A stretch of DNA of 64,000 nt from Mycobacterium sp. NBC_00419 (GCF_036023875.1 NZ_CP107931.1:1488001-1552000); one strand, 5' to 3'; positions 9,527-18,987 are shown, numbered from the stretch's first letter. Notes: generated by a model not told the origin, from the sequence alone. Program-made: numbers and translations.

Positions 9527-10415
9527 CACCGCGGCCGTGGAGATCCACGGTCTGGTCAAGACTTTCGGTCGCACCCGGGCACTCGACGGCCTGGACCTGG
9601 TGGTCCGGGCCGGCTCGGTCGCCGGATTCCTCGGCCCCAACGGCGCAGGCAAGTCGACGACGATCAGGGTGCTGCTGGGCATGTTGCGCGCCGAGGGCGG
9701 CAGCGTGCACCTGCTGGGCCGCGACCCGTGGCGCGACGCTGTCGAACTACACCGGCGGGTCGCCTACGTGCCCGGCGACGTGACCCTGTGGCCCAACCTG
9801 ACCGGGGCCCAGGCCATCGACTTCCTCTGCGGGCTGCGCGGCGGTGCCGACCCGCGCCGTCGCGACCAGCTGATCGGACGCTTCGAACTCGACCCGCACA
9901 AGAAGTCCCGCACCTACTCCAAGGGCAACCGCCAGAAGGTCGCCCTGGTGGCGGCATTCGCCACCGACGCCGACATCTACATCCTCGACGAGCCGACCTC
10001 CGGCCTGGACCCGTTGATGGAGCAGGCTTTTGCACACTGCGTCGAGGAGGTCGCCGGGCGCGGCGCCGCAGTCCTGCTGTCCAGTCACATCCTGGCCGAG
10101 GTGGAAAAGCTGTGTGACACGGTGACGATCATCCGCGCGGGCCGCACCGTGCAGTCCGGCTCGCTGGCCCAGCTGCGTCACCTGATGCGCACCACCGTGA
10201 CGGCCCGGACCCGCGGGAACGCCGTGGCGGTACGCGGCTGGCCGGGGGTGCACGGCGCGGAGTTCCGTGACGGGCAGGTGCGGTTCTCGGTCGACCGTGA
10301 GCAGTTGGACCCGACGATGGCGGGGCTGACCCGGCTGGGCATCGTCGACCTGACCGTGGCACCCGCCTCCCTGGAAGACCTGTTCCTGCGCGAATATCAA
10401 GGCGCGCAACGATGA
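9507..10415 (+). CDS. ABC exporter ATP-binding protein (Rv1218c-like)
   Basis: 302 residues. Walker A is GPNGAGKST, the Q-loop region lies in the YVPGDVTLWPNLTG block, the signature is YSKGNRQKVALV, Walker B is IYILDEPTSGLDPL and the switch His is in LSSHILAEVEKL. The signature has KGNRQ in place of the usual SGGQ; this variant is common in the DrrA/CcmA-like exporter group. It forms an efflux pump with the permease encoded next. In M. tuberculosis the pair is linked to export of structurally diverse antimycobacterial compounds. ATG overlaps the TetR gene by 20 bp, and the stop overlaps the permease start by ATGA. Confidence 0.9.
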   Translation: MGTARTDTAAVEIHGLVKTFGRTRALDGLDLVVRAGSVAGFLGPNGAGKSTTIRVLLGMLRAEGGSVHLLGRDPWRDAVELHRRVAYVPGDVTLWPNLTGAQAIDFLCGLRGGADPRRRDQLIGRFELDPHKKSRTYSKGNRQKVALVAAFATDADIYILDEPTSGLDPLMEQAFAHCVEEVAGRGAAVLLSSHILAEVEKLCDTVTIIRAGRTVQSGSLAQLRHLMRTTVTARTRGNAVAVRGWPGVHGAEFRDGQVRFSVDREQLDPTMAGLTRLGIVDLTVAPASLEDLFLREYQGAQR

Positions 10416-12022
10416 ACGCGCTCACGACCGCCGGCCGCCACCACGCCGCACCGGAATCATCGCTGTCCGGGGTGCGGGCGCTGATCGGCTTCGCCCTGCG
10501 CCGCGACCGGGTGCGGCTATCGGTGTGGATCGCGGCGCTGACCCTGTTGATGGTGTACGCGCCCAACGGCATCAAGCTGGCCTACCCCGAAGAGGCCCAA
10601 CGGCAGGCCCGCGTCAACCTGCTCAAGACCCCGGCCGGAATCATGCTGGGCGGACCCATGTTCGACGGCAACCAGACCGACCTGGGCGTCATGATGGCCA
10701 ACGAGCTGATGCTGACGCTCATCGTGGCGGCGTCGATCCTGGCCATCCTCACCGTCATCCGGCATACCCGCGCCGAGGAGGACAGCGGTGCCGCCGAGCT
10801 GATCGTGTCCTCGGTCGTCGGCCGCCACGCCCGCACCGCCGCAGCGCTGATCCTGGTCGGCGCGGTGAACCTGACACTGGCCGCCACGATGACAGCGGCA
10901 ATGGCAGCAACGGGGTTCGCCGTCGTCGACACCGCCGCGATGTGCCTCGGTGTCACCGCGGTCGCGATGGTCTTCGGAGCGGCGGCCGCGCTGACCGCCC
11001 AGCTGTGGCGCCAGGCCCGCACCGCCACTGCGGCGGCCATGGCGGCGTTGGGCACCGCGGTGCTGGTGCGCGGCGCCGGCGACGTGATCGACAACTCGGG
11101 CAGCGCACTGAGCTGGTGTTCCCCCATCGCGTGGGCGCAGCAGATGCGCCCATTCGTGGCCCTGCGGTGGTGGCCGCTGGGCCTCCTGGTGCTGCTGATC
11201 GCCGGATTGATCTGTGCCGCCCTGGTATTCGAGGGCCGTCGGCAGTACGACGACGGTGTGCTGGCATCGGTGAGCGAGCATCCCGGTGCCCGGCCGGTCG
11301 GCGGAGTGTTCGGCCTGCAGCTGCTGACCCACCGCGGGTTGACGATCGGCTGGTCGGTCGGCCTGCTGGTGGCCGGCGCGGTATTCGGTTCGATGACCAA
11401 GTCGTTGCTCGAGGCCGCGCGGGGCAACGAGTTGATCGCCCGGGTGCTCTCCGCGGAGGGCACCGACGGCGTGTATACGACGATGACCCAATTCCTGGCC
11501 GCGGCGACGACGGCATACGTGGTGGCGGTGATCGCCGGGCTCAGCCGCGACGAGCAGTCGGGGCTGGGCGAAGCGGTACTGGCCGGTGCGGTGTCGCGCT
11601 GGGCGTGGCTGTTGTCGGCGGTGGGCGCGGCTCTCACCGGTGCGGCAGTGCTGCTCGCGTGCGCAGGTCTGGGCAACGGGCTCGGTGCCGACCTCACCCT
11701 GGGCGAGCCGCAGACAATCCTGCGGCTGACCCTGGCGGCGCTGGCGTTCCTGCCTGCGATGGCGGTGGTGGCGTCGATCGCTGCACTCGGGGTGGCGCTG
11801 CGCCGCCCCGGTCTCGGGTGGATCGCGGTCACCTTCGTGGTGGCGGCCCTGTATCTGGGTGCCCTGCTGCGGCTGCCGCACTGGCTGATCGAGGCCTCCC
11901 CGGTGGGGCGGACCACCGCACCGTCCTCGGTTTCCGTTGTGACACTGGGGGTTATGAGCGCGATCGCCGTCGGGATCACGCTGACCGCGGGGTGGCTCTA
12001 CCGCCGCCGCGACGCGGCATAG
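10412..12022 (+). CDS. ABC exporter permease, fused double-length type (Rv1217c-like)
   Basis: 536 residues with about 12 hydrophobic helices in two six-helix halves (about 30-270 and 310-535), each preceded by a soluble loop. It is therefore a tandem-duplicated ABC-2 permease that can pair with two ATPase subunits. The gene starts inside the ATPase stop codon (ATGA), so 1:1 translational coupling is likely. It is under control of the TetR protein two genes upstream. The transported substrate cannot be told from sequence. Confidence 0.88.
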   Translation: MNALTTAGRHHAAPESSLSGVRALIGFALRRDRVRLSVWIAALTLLMVYAPNGIKLAYPEEAQRQARVNLLKTPAGIMLGGPMFDGNQTDLGVMMANELMLTLIVAASILAILTVIRHTRAEEDSGAAELIVSSVVGRHARTAAALILVGAVNLTLAATMTAAMAATGFAVVDTAAMCLGVTAVAMVFGAAAALTAQLWRQARTATAAAMAALGTAVLVRGAGDVIDNSGSALSWCSPIAWAQQMRPFVALRWWPLGLLVLLIAGLICAALVFEGRRQYDDGVLASVSEHPGARPVGGVFGLQLLTHRGLTIGWSVGLLVAGAVFGSMTKSLLEAARGNELIARVLSAEGTDGVYTTMTQFLAAATTAYVVAVIAGLSRDEQSGLGEAVLAGAVSRWAWLLSAVGAALTGAAVLLACAGLGNGLGADLTLGEPQTILRLTLAALAFLPAMAVVASIAALGVALRRPGLGWIAVTFVVAALYLGALLRLPHWLIEASPVGRTTAPSSVSVVTLGVMSAIAVGITLTAGWLYRRRDAA

Positions 12023-12032
12023 GGGGTTGACC

Positions 12033-12707
12033 ATGCCGAATGCACTGCGCGTGACACTGTCGTCGGTGGCCAGCCTGGCCGGGTTCATGGTGTTGCTCTT
12101 CGCACCCGCGGGCACGCTGGACTACTGGCAGGGCTGGCTGTTCCTGGGCGTGTTCGCGGTGGTCTCACTGGTTCCGACGCTGTATCTGGGGCGGGTCGAT
12201 CCGGCCACCGTCGACCGCCGCATGCATGGCGGACCCACAGCCGAGACCCGGACGGTGCAGAAGATCGTGGTGGTGGGGATCATCGTGTGTTTCACCGGAA
12301 TTCTCGTGCTGTCCAGCACCGACCACCGGTTCGGCTGGTCGAGTGTGCCCGCTGCCCTCTCGGTGCTCGGCGCTGCGATGGTGGCCGTCGGGCTGGGTGG
12401 GGCCATGCTGGTCGTCGTCCAAAACCGTTATGCCGCAGCCACGATCACCGTCGAGGACGGCCAGCCACTCGTCACCTCTGGGCTCTACGGCATCGTGCGG
12501 CACCCGATGTACTCGGCCAGCGTGGTGATGATGATCGGCATGCCGCTGGCCCTGGGCTCCTACTGGGCGCTGCTGATCGTGCCTGTGGTCCTGGCGCTGT
12601 TGGTGATCCGCATCCTCGACGAGGAGACCATGCTGCGTGAGGAGCTGGCCGGCTATGGCGACTACATGGCCAGGGTCCGTTACCGATTGATCCCGCTGGC
12701 CTGGTGA
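12033..12707 (+). CDS. Isoprenylcysteine O-methyltransferase-like membrane protein (Rv1216c-like)
   Basis: 224 residues from ATG 12033, with AGGGGG nine bases before it. Five hydrophobic helices are visible. The C-terminal ICMT/PEMT block GLYGIVRHPMYSA (about 151-163) and DEETMLREELAGYGDYMARVRYRLIP in two pieces bind SAM in this family. The natural substrate in bacteria is usually unknown; true prenylcysteine substrates are not expected. It is ten bases downstream of the permease and so is the fourth gene of the TetR-ABC operon, which suggests a link to the exported or membrane compound. Confidence 0.85.
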   Translation: MPNALRVTLSSVASLAGFMVLLFAPAGTLDYWQGWLFLGVFAVVSLVPTLYLGRVDPATVDRRMHGGPTAETRTVQKIVVVGIIVCFTGILVLSSTDHRFGWSSVPAALSVLGAAMVAVGLGGAMLVVVQNRYAAATITVEDGQPLVTSGLYGIVRHPMYSASVVMMIGMPLALGSYWALLIVPVVLALLVIRILDEETMLREELAGYGDYMARVRYRLIPLAW

Positions 12708-12717
12708 GCCGTCTAGG

Positions 12718-14409
12718 GTGAACCTCGTGACCGGGCAGGCATACACTCCGTGGCGGCGGCCAGGCAGGCTGAGGTACGCGGCCACGCGACTGCACCGCGC
12801 GATACGCCCACCGGTCACCGTCACCGACCCTCCCCCCGACATCGTCGTCGAGCGCGACGTCGCCGTGCCGACCCGCGACGGAACCGTGCTGCGCGCCAAC
12901 GTGTTCCGTCCACCAGGCGACAAACGCCGGCCGGTGTTGCTGTGTGCCCACCCGTACGGCAAGGACAACCTCCCCCACCGCCGGCGCGGGAGGTGGACGT
13001 TCTCGCCGCAGTTTCGCGCGCTGCGCCAACCGGGTCCGGTGACCTTCTCGGCGTACACCTCATGGGAAGCACCGGATCCCGCGTGGTGGGTGGCGCAGGG
13101 ATTCGCGGTGGTCAACGCCGACCTGCGCGGCTGCGGTACCTCCGCAGGCACCGGCACGCTACTGAGCCGGCAGGAGGCCGAGGACACCTACGACATCGTG
13201 CAGTGGGCCGCTGGACAATCCTGGAGCGACGGCAAGGTGACGATGTCGGGGGTGTCGTACCTGGCCATCACCCAATACGCCGTGGCCGCGCTGCGCCCGC
13301 CCGCACTCAAGGCCATCATCCCGTGGGAGGGATTCACCGACGCCTACCGCGATCTCGCGTTCCCGGGCGGCGTGCGGGAGAAGGGATTCATCCGGATGTG
13401 GGCGGCCGGGATCAAGCGCACCACCCGGCAGAGCTACGACATCATCGCGATGGGCGACCAACATCCGCTGCGCGACGAATTCTGGCAGTCCCTGGTGCCT
13501 GACCTGTCGGCCATCACCGTGCCGATGCTGGTGTGCGGCAGCTTCTCCGACCACAACCTGCACAGCCGCGGCTCGATCCGCGCCTTCCAACAGACCAGTT
13601 CGCGGGTCGCGCATCTCTACACCCACCGCGGCGGCAAGTGGACCACCTACTACTCGGCAACCGCCCGGGCAGCGCAGCTGGCGTTCCTACGTTCCGCACT
13701 CGACGGCACCGGATCCGAAAGACCCTCGCGCACAGTGCGATTAGAAGTCCGCGAGGACCGCGACACCGTCGCCTCGGTTCGCGAGGAACTCAGTTGGCCG
13801 CTGGCGCGCACGGACTGGCGCCGCCTGCACCTCGCCGGGCCGGGCGCACTGAGCGTCGAAGCGCCCACAGGGCCGGGCAGCGTCGAGTTCACCGTCCGGT
13901 CAGGGGCGGCGAGTTTCACCTGGACCGCACCGCAGGACACCGAGATCAGCGGGCCGATGGCGGCGCGGCTGTGGGTGGAGGTCCGCGATGCGCCCGACGC
14001 CGACCTGTTCGTCGGCGTCGAAAAGCTGCGAGACGGCCGCGTCGTCGACTTCGAAGGTTCCTACGGGTACGGCCGCGACCGGGTCGCGACCGGCTGGCAG
14101 CGGGTGTCGCTGCGGGCGCTGGACCCCCAGCAGTCCCGCCCGTGGCAGCCGGTGCCGGCCTGCACCGAACCGCGGCCCGTCGCGCCCGGCGAGGTCGTCG
14201 CCGTCGAGATCGCCCTGGCGGATTCGGCCACCCTGTTTCGGGCCGGCGAGCAGCTGCGGCTGGTGGTGGCCGGTCGCTGGCTGGCACCGCGTAACCCGTT
14301 GACCGGACAGTTCCCCGCGAACTACCCCACGTCCAAGCATGGACGCGTCATTCTGCACTGGGGACCGTCCCACGACGCGCACCTGTTGGTGCCGGCCATC
14401 CCGGGCTGA
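12718..14409 (+). CDS. CocE/NonD-family hydrolase (peptidase S15 fold, Rv1215c-like)
   Basis: 563 residues. The alpha/beta-hydrolase domain carries CAHPYGKD, the NADLRGCGTSAG loop, and the nucleophile elbow MSGVSYLA with the catalytic Ser in G-V-S-Y. The acid and His lie in VCGSFSDHNLHSRGS and HRGGKW. After about residue 360 follows the jelly-roll domain typical of X-Pro dipeptidyl peptidases and cocaine esterase (ARLWVEVRDAPDADLFV, GEVVAVEIAL, FRAGEQLRLVVAG). It hydrolyses ester or amide bonds; substrate unknown. GTG 12718 is chosen; GTG 12727 is equally possible. It may still be read from the upstream operon. A copy of its last 23 codons lies at 14818-14886. Confidence 0.88.
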   Translation: MNLVTGQAYTPWRRPGRLRYAATRLHRAIRPPVTVTDPPPDIVVERDVAVPTRDGTVLRANVFRPPGDKRRPVLLCAHPYGKDNLPHRRRGRWTFSPQFRALRQPGPVTFSAYTSWEAPDPAWWVAQGFAVVNADLRGCGTSAGTGTLLSRQEAEDTYDIVQWAAGQSWSDGKVTMSGVSYLAITQYAVAALRPPALKAIIPWEGFTDAYRDLAFPGGVREKGFIRMWAAGIKRTTRQSYDIIAMGDQHPLRDEFWQSLVPDLSAITVPMLVCGSFSDHNLHSRGSIRAFQQTSSRVAHLYTHRGGKWTTYYSATARAAQLAFLRSALDGTGSERPSRTVRLEVREDRDTVASVREELSWPLARTDWRRLHLAGPGALSVEAPTGPGSVEFTVRSGAASFTWTAPQDTEISGPMAARLWVEVRDAPDADLFVGVEKLRDGRVVDFEGSYGYGRDRVATGWQRVSLRALDPQQSRPWQPVPACTEPRPVAPGEVVAVEIALADSATLFRAGEQLRLVVAGRWLAPRNPLTGQFPANYPTSKHGRVILHWGPSHDAHLLVPAIPG

Positions 14410-14435
14410 GGGGCGGCGCGAATGTCCTTGGATCG

Positions 14436-14753
14436 CTATTGAATCGGTGAACACGGCGCCGCGTCGAGCAGCACCGCGTCGACCACGACGATGTCGTCGA
14501 CGTTGAAGCCGGCCATATCGGCGGCGAACTCCGGACTCGCCATGAATTCGTGCGTGATGCGTTCGGGGTCAGCGCCGGACGGGTATCTGACCAATGCGAC
14601 GAGACGGTGCACCTCGCCGGATCGTTGCGTCCAGACGCCGATGGTTTCCACGCCGAAGGCCGCCAACGACGTCACGTGGCGCGGCCAGTGCACTGTCGCA
14701 TACTGCTGCACAGCGTCCGGCGACCGCAGTGTGTAGGTCCTGAGTTCGAACAT
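14436..14753 (-). CDS. NIPSNAP-family protein
   Basis: 105 residues. The opening FELRTYTLRSPDAVQQY and the central W-x-x-x-G-E-V-H-R-L-V-A-L-V-R-Y fit the NIPSNAP ferredoxin-like alpha/beta fold, a dimeric family of uncertain function seen next to catabolic and stress genes. No catalytic motif can be assigned. It is convergent with the CocE gene and is flanked on the far side by a decayed copy of that gene's 3' end. This suggests it arrived in an accessory slot; M. tuberculosis has PE14 in the equivalent interval. Confidence 0.75.
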   Translation of the reverse strand: MFELRTYTLRSPDAVQQYATVHWPRHVTSLAAFGVETIGVWTQRSGEVHRLVALVRYPSGADPERITHEFMASPEFAADMAGFNVDDIVVVDAVLLDAAPCSPIQ

Positions 14754-14817
14754 TCGAAAGACCGTTCCTCTGGCGAATACGTGCCACCAACGCTAACCCT
14801 GCGCCACAGTTGGTCGA

Positions 14818-14886
14818 AGACACGTCATCCTGTACGTGTGACCGTTCCGCGACTCGCACCTGCTGGTGCCCGTCATCCCGGCCTGA
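14818..14886 (+). pseudogene. Relic of the 3' end of a CocE-type hydrolase gene
   Basis: Read in frame, this stretch gives RHVILYV, an in-frame TGA, then PFRDSHLLVPVIPA and a stop. It aligns codon for codon with the last 23 codons of the intact hydrolase (14341-14409: GRVILHWGPSHDAHLLVPAIPG). 55 of 69 bases are identical. No gene body is attached upstream. It is the remains of a tandem paralogue, or of an ancestral arrangement broken by arrival of the NIPSNAP gene. It also overlaps the leader of the following DUF4126 gene. Confidence 0.75.
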
Positions 14887-14896
14887 GGAGGCCCGC

Positions 14897-15496
14897 GTGG
14901 AGCTGATGACCGGATTCGGGCTGGCCAGTGCCGCCGGCCTGAACGCCTACATCCCGCTGCTGGCGATGGGCCTGCTGGGCCGGTTCACCAACCTGGTCAA
15001 CCTGCCGCACGGCTGGGCCTGGCTGGAGAACGGCTGGGTCATCGGCATCGTCGCGGTGCTGCTGCTGATCGAGATCGTCGCCGACAAGATTCCGGCACTG
15101 GACTCGGTCAACGACGCCGTGCAGACCTTCGTGCGGCCCACCGCGGGCGGCATCGTGTTCGGTTCGGGCACCGCGTCGCAGACCGCGGCCGTCACCGACC
15201 CGGGCGAGTTCGCCCGCACCGGGCAGTGGGTGCCGATCGCCATCGGTGTCGTCACCGCCTTGGTGGTGCACCTGACCAAGACCGCGGTACGTCCGGCCGC
15301 CAACGTCGCCACCGCCGGGGTGGCCGCGCCGGTGCTGAGCACCATCGAGGACGTCACCAGCGTCGGGTTGGTGTTCATCGCGATCCTGCTGCCGGCGCTC
15401 GTACTCGTGGTGCTCGTCGCTCTCGCGTGGGGTGCGTTCTCGCTGCTGCGAAAACGGCGGCGCAAGAAGCGCGCCCGCGCCGCGACCGAACCCTGA
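14897..15496 (+). CDS. DUF4126 membrane protein
   Basis: 199 residues from GTG 14897, with GAGGAG six bases upstream. The N-terminus GFGLASAAGLNAYIPLLAMGL and the ENGW-V-I and D-K-I-P-A-L-D blocks mark DUF4126. Four or five hydrophobic helices are followed by a very basic tail (RKRRRKKRARA). Function is unknown. The frame is open to 14810, but the upstream part is the decayed hydrolase tail read in a different frame. The stop is 13 bp from that of the convergent zinc-ribbon gene. Confidence 0.85.
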   Translation: MELMTGFGLASAAGLNAYIPLLAMGLLGRFTNLVNLPHGWAWLENGWVIGIVAVLLLIEIVADKIPALDSVNDAVQTFVRPTAGGIVFGSGTASQTAAVTDPGEFARTGQWVPIAIGVVTALVVHLTKTAVRPAANVATAGVAAPVLSTIEDVTSVGLVFIAILLPALVLVVLVALAWGAFSLLRKRRRKKRARAATEP

Positions 15497-15509
15497 GCCC
15501 GCCCTGCGG

Positions 15510-16427
15510 TCACAGCCCGAGGTGGATCTGCACCCCGCGCGCCCGAAGCTGCCCGAAGCTGTAACTGAACTCCCCGCGGTGGCCGACCGAGATGACGTAG
15601 CGGTCCTGGCCTTCGGTGATGGTGAAGTTGAACGAGAAGGTGCAGGTGGCGGTATCGCCCTTGCCCGGGCCGAGTGCCGTGGTGGCCAGGATCTCGCCCT
15701 TGCCGTTCTTCACCGTCACCGCGGTGCTGGCGCCGACATCGGCGTAGCCGCCCGCCCCGGTACACGCACCTCCGTCAGTGCTGATCGCCTGTGTGCCCAT
15801 GCTGTCGGTGAGCACGAAAACCCCTGGCACCGTGGCGGATTCCAGAACGCGGAAGCCCGTGTTGAATTGGGGGCAGAATGCGTCGACGGCGAGCTTGTCG
15901 GCCGGTAGCCCCTGCTGCGGGCCACCATCGTCGAGCGCACGACAGACCGCGTGCCCGTGGGCGACGGCGTTGGCATCGGAGTTGAACTCCTTGCTCAGAT
16001 CCGCGCTCTTGAGTGCCTCGAGATAACCGACTTCCGGTGGCGGCGGCGAGGTGTGACGACCCGTCCACAGCACCCACTCGACCGCTGCGACCATGACGAG
16101 GATCGCGGTGGTCGCTCCGGTCGCCAGCCATGTCGAGCGCACACTGGATCGCGCGGCCGGCAGTTCGACGTAGTCGGGCAGCATCGCGCCGCCGGCCGAG
16201 TCCGTCGACTGGGCTCTGCCGTCACGCACCCGGTTGGTCGGCCGGTCGGTGACGTAGTAGCGGCCCTCATGTCGCGCGGTCGGATCCGGCCGCCAGCCGG
16301 TCGGCGGCGGGGGCGCTTGCACACCGCCGCAGCGCGCACACGTGCCGCTGACATCCAGCGACGACTGGCAGTACGGACAGGTCGACGGCCCGCCCTCGGC
16401 GGGGCGGCGACGGAGCCAGCGGATCAT
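15510..16427 (-). CDS. Zinc-ribbon/DUF2510 membrane-anchored protein with an extracytoplasmic domain
   Basis: 305 residues. In order: a zinc ribbon (Cys17, Cys20, Cys30, Cys33), a DUF2510-like segment (GWRPDPTARHEGRYY, about 45-60), one membrane helix (about 101-123), then an outer domain. The first part of that domain resembles the DUF732 class of small mycobacterial secreted proteins (HGHAVCRAL). The rest is beta-rich with paired cysteines (GGACTGAGG, TATCTFSF). A cytoplasmic metal-binding module joined to an outer sensor-like domain suggests a membrane signalling or assembly role, but no function is known. It is on the same strand as glgC, 24 bp downstream of the glgC stop. Confidence 0.7.
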   Translation of the reverse strand: MIRWLRRRPAEGGPSTCPYCQSSLDVSGTCARCGGVQAPPPPTGWRPDPTARHEGRYYVTDRPTNRVRDGRAQSTDSAGGAMLPDYVELPAARSSVRSTWLATGATTAILVMVAAVEWVLWTGRHTSPPPPEVGYLEALKSADLSKEFNSDANAVAHGHAVCRALDDGGPQQGLPADKLAVDAFCPQFNTGFRVLESATVPGVFVLTDSMGTQAISTDGGACTGAGGYADVGASTAVTVKNGKGEILATTALGPGKGDTATCTFSFNFTITEGQDRYVISVGHRGEFSYSFGQLRARGVQIHLGL

Positions 16428-16451
16428 CGAGTACTGCGCTGCCGCAACCGG

Positions 16452-17666
16452 CTAGATCCAGACGCCCTTGCCGACGGCGACCACCCCGCCGGAGCTGACG
16501 GCATACCGCTCACGGTCCTTCTCCAGGTCGACACCGACCATCTCGCCGGGGCCGACGACGACGTTCTTGTCCAGGATCGCCTTGCGGACCACCGCACCAC
16601 GGCCCACCCGGACGCCCGGCATCAGCACCGAGCCTTCGACGATCGCGCCGTCGTCGATCACGACATTGCTCGAGAGCACCGAGTTGCGTACCGAGGCTGC
16701 CGAGATGATGCTGCCCGCCCCGACGACCGACTCCTGCGCGGAGCCGCCGTTGACGAACTTGGCCGGCGCCAGGTTGTCCGACTCACCCCGGATCGGCCAG
16801 CGCTTGTTGTACAGGTTGAACACCGGATGCACCGACACCAGATCCATGTGAGCGTCATAGAACGCGTCCAGCGTTCCGACGTCGCGCCAGTAGCCGTGGT
16901 CGCGTTCGGTGGCGCCGGGCACCTCGTTGTTGTTGAAGTCGTAGACCGCGGCCATCCCGTCGGACACCAGGCGCGGGATGATGTCGCCGCCCATGTCGTG
17001 GTCGGAGTGGTCGTCGTCGGCGTCGGCGCGGATGGCGTCGATGAGCACCTTCGTGGTGAAGATGTAGTTGCCCATCGAGACGAACGTCTGCTCCGGGTCG
17101 TCGGGCGTGCCCGGCGGGTCAGCCGGTTTCTCGATGAAGTCCTTGATGCGCCCCGACTCGTCGGCGTCGATGCAGCCGAACGCGTGCGCCTCGGCCCTGG
17201 GCACCCGAATGCCGGCAACCGTTGCCCCGGCACCGCTCTCGATGTGGAACTTCAGCATCTGCTCGGGATCCATCCGGTACACGTGGTCGGCACCGAAAAC
17301 CACGATGTAGTCGGGATCCTCGTCGTAGATGAGGTTCATCGACTGGTAGATCGCGTCGGCGGAGCCGGTGTACCAGCGCGGGCCGAGGCGCTGCTGCGCG
17401 GGCACCGGGGTGATGTACTCGCCGGCCAGACCCGACAGCCGCCAGTTCTGCGAGATGTGACGGTCCAGCGAATGCGACTTGTACTGCGTGAGCACACAGA
17501 TACGCAGGTACCGGGCGTTGACCAGATTCGACAGCACAAAGTCGATCAGGCGGTAGGCGCCGCCGAAGGGAACCGCAGGCTTGGCCCTGTCAGCGGTCAG
17601 CGGGTATAGACGCTTGCCCTCTCCGCCGGCCAGGACGATGCCCAGGACATGTGGCAATTCCCTCAT
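16452..17666 (-). CDS. glgC: Glucose-1-phosphate adenylyltransferase
   Basis: 404 residues, as in M. tuberculosis Rv1213. The nucleotidyltransferase N-terminus [14 protein letters not shown] and the KPAVPFGG block bind ATP and glucose-1-[10 protein letters not shown] and the C-terminal left-handed beta-helix ([20 protein letters not shown] in pieces) complete the family pattern. It makes ADP-glucose for GlgM/GlgA, feeding maltose-1-phosphate, glycogen and capsular alpha-glucan synthesis. It is divergent from glgM across 149 bp, so the two steps can share a control region. Confidence 0.95.
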   Translation of the reverse strand: MRELPHVLGIVLAGGEGKRLYPLTADRAKPAVPFGGAYRLIDFVLSNLVNARYLRICVLTQYKSHSLDRHISQNWRLSGLAGEYITPVPAQQRLGPRWYTGSADAIYQSMNLIYDEDPDYIVVFGADHVYRMDPEQMLKFHIESGAGATVAGIRVPRAEAHAFGCIDADESGRIKDFIEKPADPPGTPDDPEQTFVSMGNYIFTTKVLIDAIRADADDDHSDHDMGGDIIPRLVSDGMAAVYDFNNNEVPGATERDHGYWRDVGTLDAFYDAHMDLVSVHPVFNLYNKRWPIRGESDNLAPAKFVNGGSAQESVVGAGSIISAASVRNSVLSSNVVIDDGAIVEGSVLMPGVRVGRGAVVRKAILDKNVVVGPGEMVGVDLEKDRERYAVSSGGVVAVGKGVWI

Positions 17667-17815
17667 GATGCAAACCTAATGGCAGCCGCCGTAGACGGCT
17701 AGGCCATTGACACTATTGCGCGCGGGTGTCGCGCTCTGAGAGAGACTTCCGCTCAGCCTCAACCACGTTGACCACAAAGCTGCAATCACGCGCCGGGCCT
17801 ACTACGGTCGGTTCC

Positions 17816-18979
17816 ATGCGGGTGGCGATGATGACTCGGGAGTACCCACCCGAGGTCTACGGTGGCGCCGGAGTACACGTGACAGAGCTCGTCGCACAGC
17901 TGCGGCGGCTCTGCGAGGTCGACGTGCATTGCATGGGAGCGCCTCGCGCAGGGGTTTTCGTGCACCAGCCCGATCCCGCACTCAGGGGCGCCAACCCCGC
18001 GCTGTCGACGCTGTCGGCGGATCTGGTGATGGCCAACGCCGCGGCGGAGGCGACGGTGGCCCATTCGCACACCTGGTACACCGGCATGGCCGGGCACATC
18101 GCCTCGCTGCTGTACGGGATTCCGCATGTGCTGACCGCACATTCGCTGGAACCACTGCGGCCGTGGAAGGCCGAACAGCTCGGCGGCGGCTACCGGGTTT
18201 CACTCTGGGTGGAGCGAACCGCCGTCGAGGCCGCCGACGCCGTGATCGCGGTGAGTTCGGGAATGCGCGAGGACGTGCTGTCGGTGTATCCGGGGCTGGA
18301 TCCTGCCCGGGTGCACGTGGTCAAGAACGGCATCGACGCAGACGTCTGGTACCCGGCAGCGCCCGAAGGCAGCGACTCGGTGCTCGCCGAACTCGGCGTC
18401 GACCCGTCGCGACCCATGGTGGCGTTCGTCGGCCGGATCACCCGCCAGAAGGGTGTGCCGCATCTGATCGCCGCCGCGCACCGCTTCGACCCCGAGATTC
18501 AGCTGGTGCTGTGCGCCGGCGCCCCGGACACCCCGGAGATCGCCGCGGAGGTCAGCGGCGCGGTGCAGGAGCTGGCGGCACAGCGCAGCGGCGTGTTCTG
18601 GGTGCAGGAGTTCCTGCCGACCCCCAAGATCCGCGAAATACTCTCGGCGGCGACAGCTTTCGTGTGTCCGTCGGTGTATGAACCGCTCGGGATCGTCAAC
18701 CTCGAGGCGATGGCGTGCGGCACGGCGGTGGTGGCCTCGGATGTCGGCGGCATTCCGGAGGTTGTCGACGACGGCGTGACGGGCACGCTGGTGCACTACG
18801 ACGCAGCCGATCCGGCCGGCTTCGAGGTCCGCCTCGCCGAGGCGGTCAACACATTGGTCGGCGATCCGCAGCGGGCGAAGCGCTACGGCCAGGTGGGCAG
18901 GCAGCGCTGCATCGACGAGTTCTCCTGGGCCCATATCGCCGAGCAGACGCTGGAGATCTACCGCACGGTCTCGGCGTAG
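17816..18979 (+). CDS. glgM: ADP-glucose-dependent glycosyltransferase GlgM (annotated GlgA in many genomes)
   Basis: 387 residues from ATG 17816, identical in length to Rv1212c. GT4 family: the N-terminal EYPPEVYGGAGVHV glycine loop, the central GRITRQKGVPHLI block, and the C-terminal E-x7-E (YEPLGIVNLEAMACGT) that binds ADP-glucose. In mycobacteria this enzyme makes maltose-1-phosphate from ADP-glucose and glucose-1-P for the GlgE pathway. The frame extends 30 codons upstream without conservation, so the internal ATG is preferred. Confidence 0.93.
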   Translation: MRVAMMTREYPPEVYGGAGVHVTELVAQLRRLCEVDVHCMGAPRAGVFVHQPDPALRGANPALSTLSADLVMANAAAEATVAHSHTWYTGMAGHIASLLYGIPHVLTAHSLEPLRPWKAEQLGGGYRVSLWVERTAVEAADAVIAVSSGMREDVLSVYPGLDPARVHVVKNGIDADVWYPAAPEGSDSVLAELGVDPSRPMVAFVGRITRQKGVPHLIAAAHRFDPEIQLVLCAGAPDTPEIAAEVSGAVQELAAQRSGVFWVQEFLPTPKIREILSAATAFVCPSVYEPLGIVNLEAMACGTAVVASDVGGIPEVVDDGVTGTLVHYDAADPAGFEVRLAEAVNTLVGDPQRAKRYGQVGRQRCIDEFSWAHIAEQTLEIYRTVSA

Positions 18980-18987
18980 GCAGCACA

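Noticed and set aside
10517..12115. Long minus-strand frames opposite the ABC permease
   Set aside because: The permease has clear helices and operon overlaps; the opposite frames are Gln/His/Arg-rich shadows.
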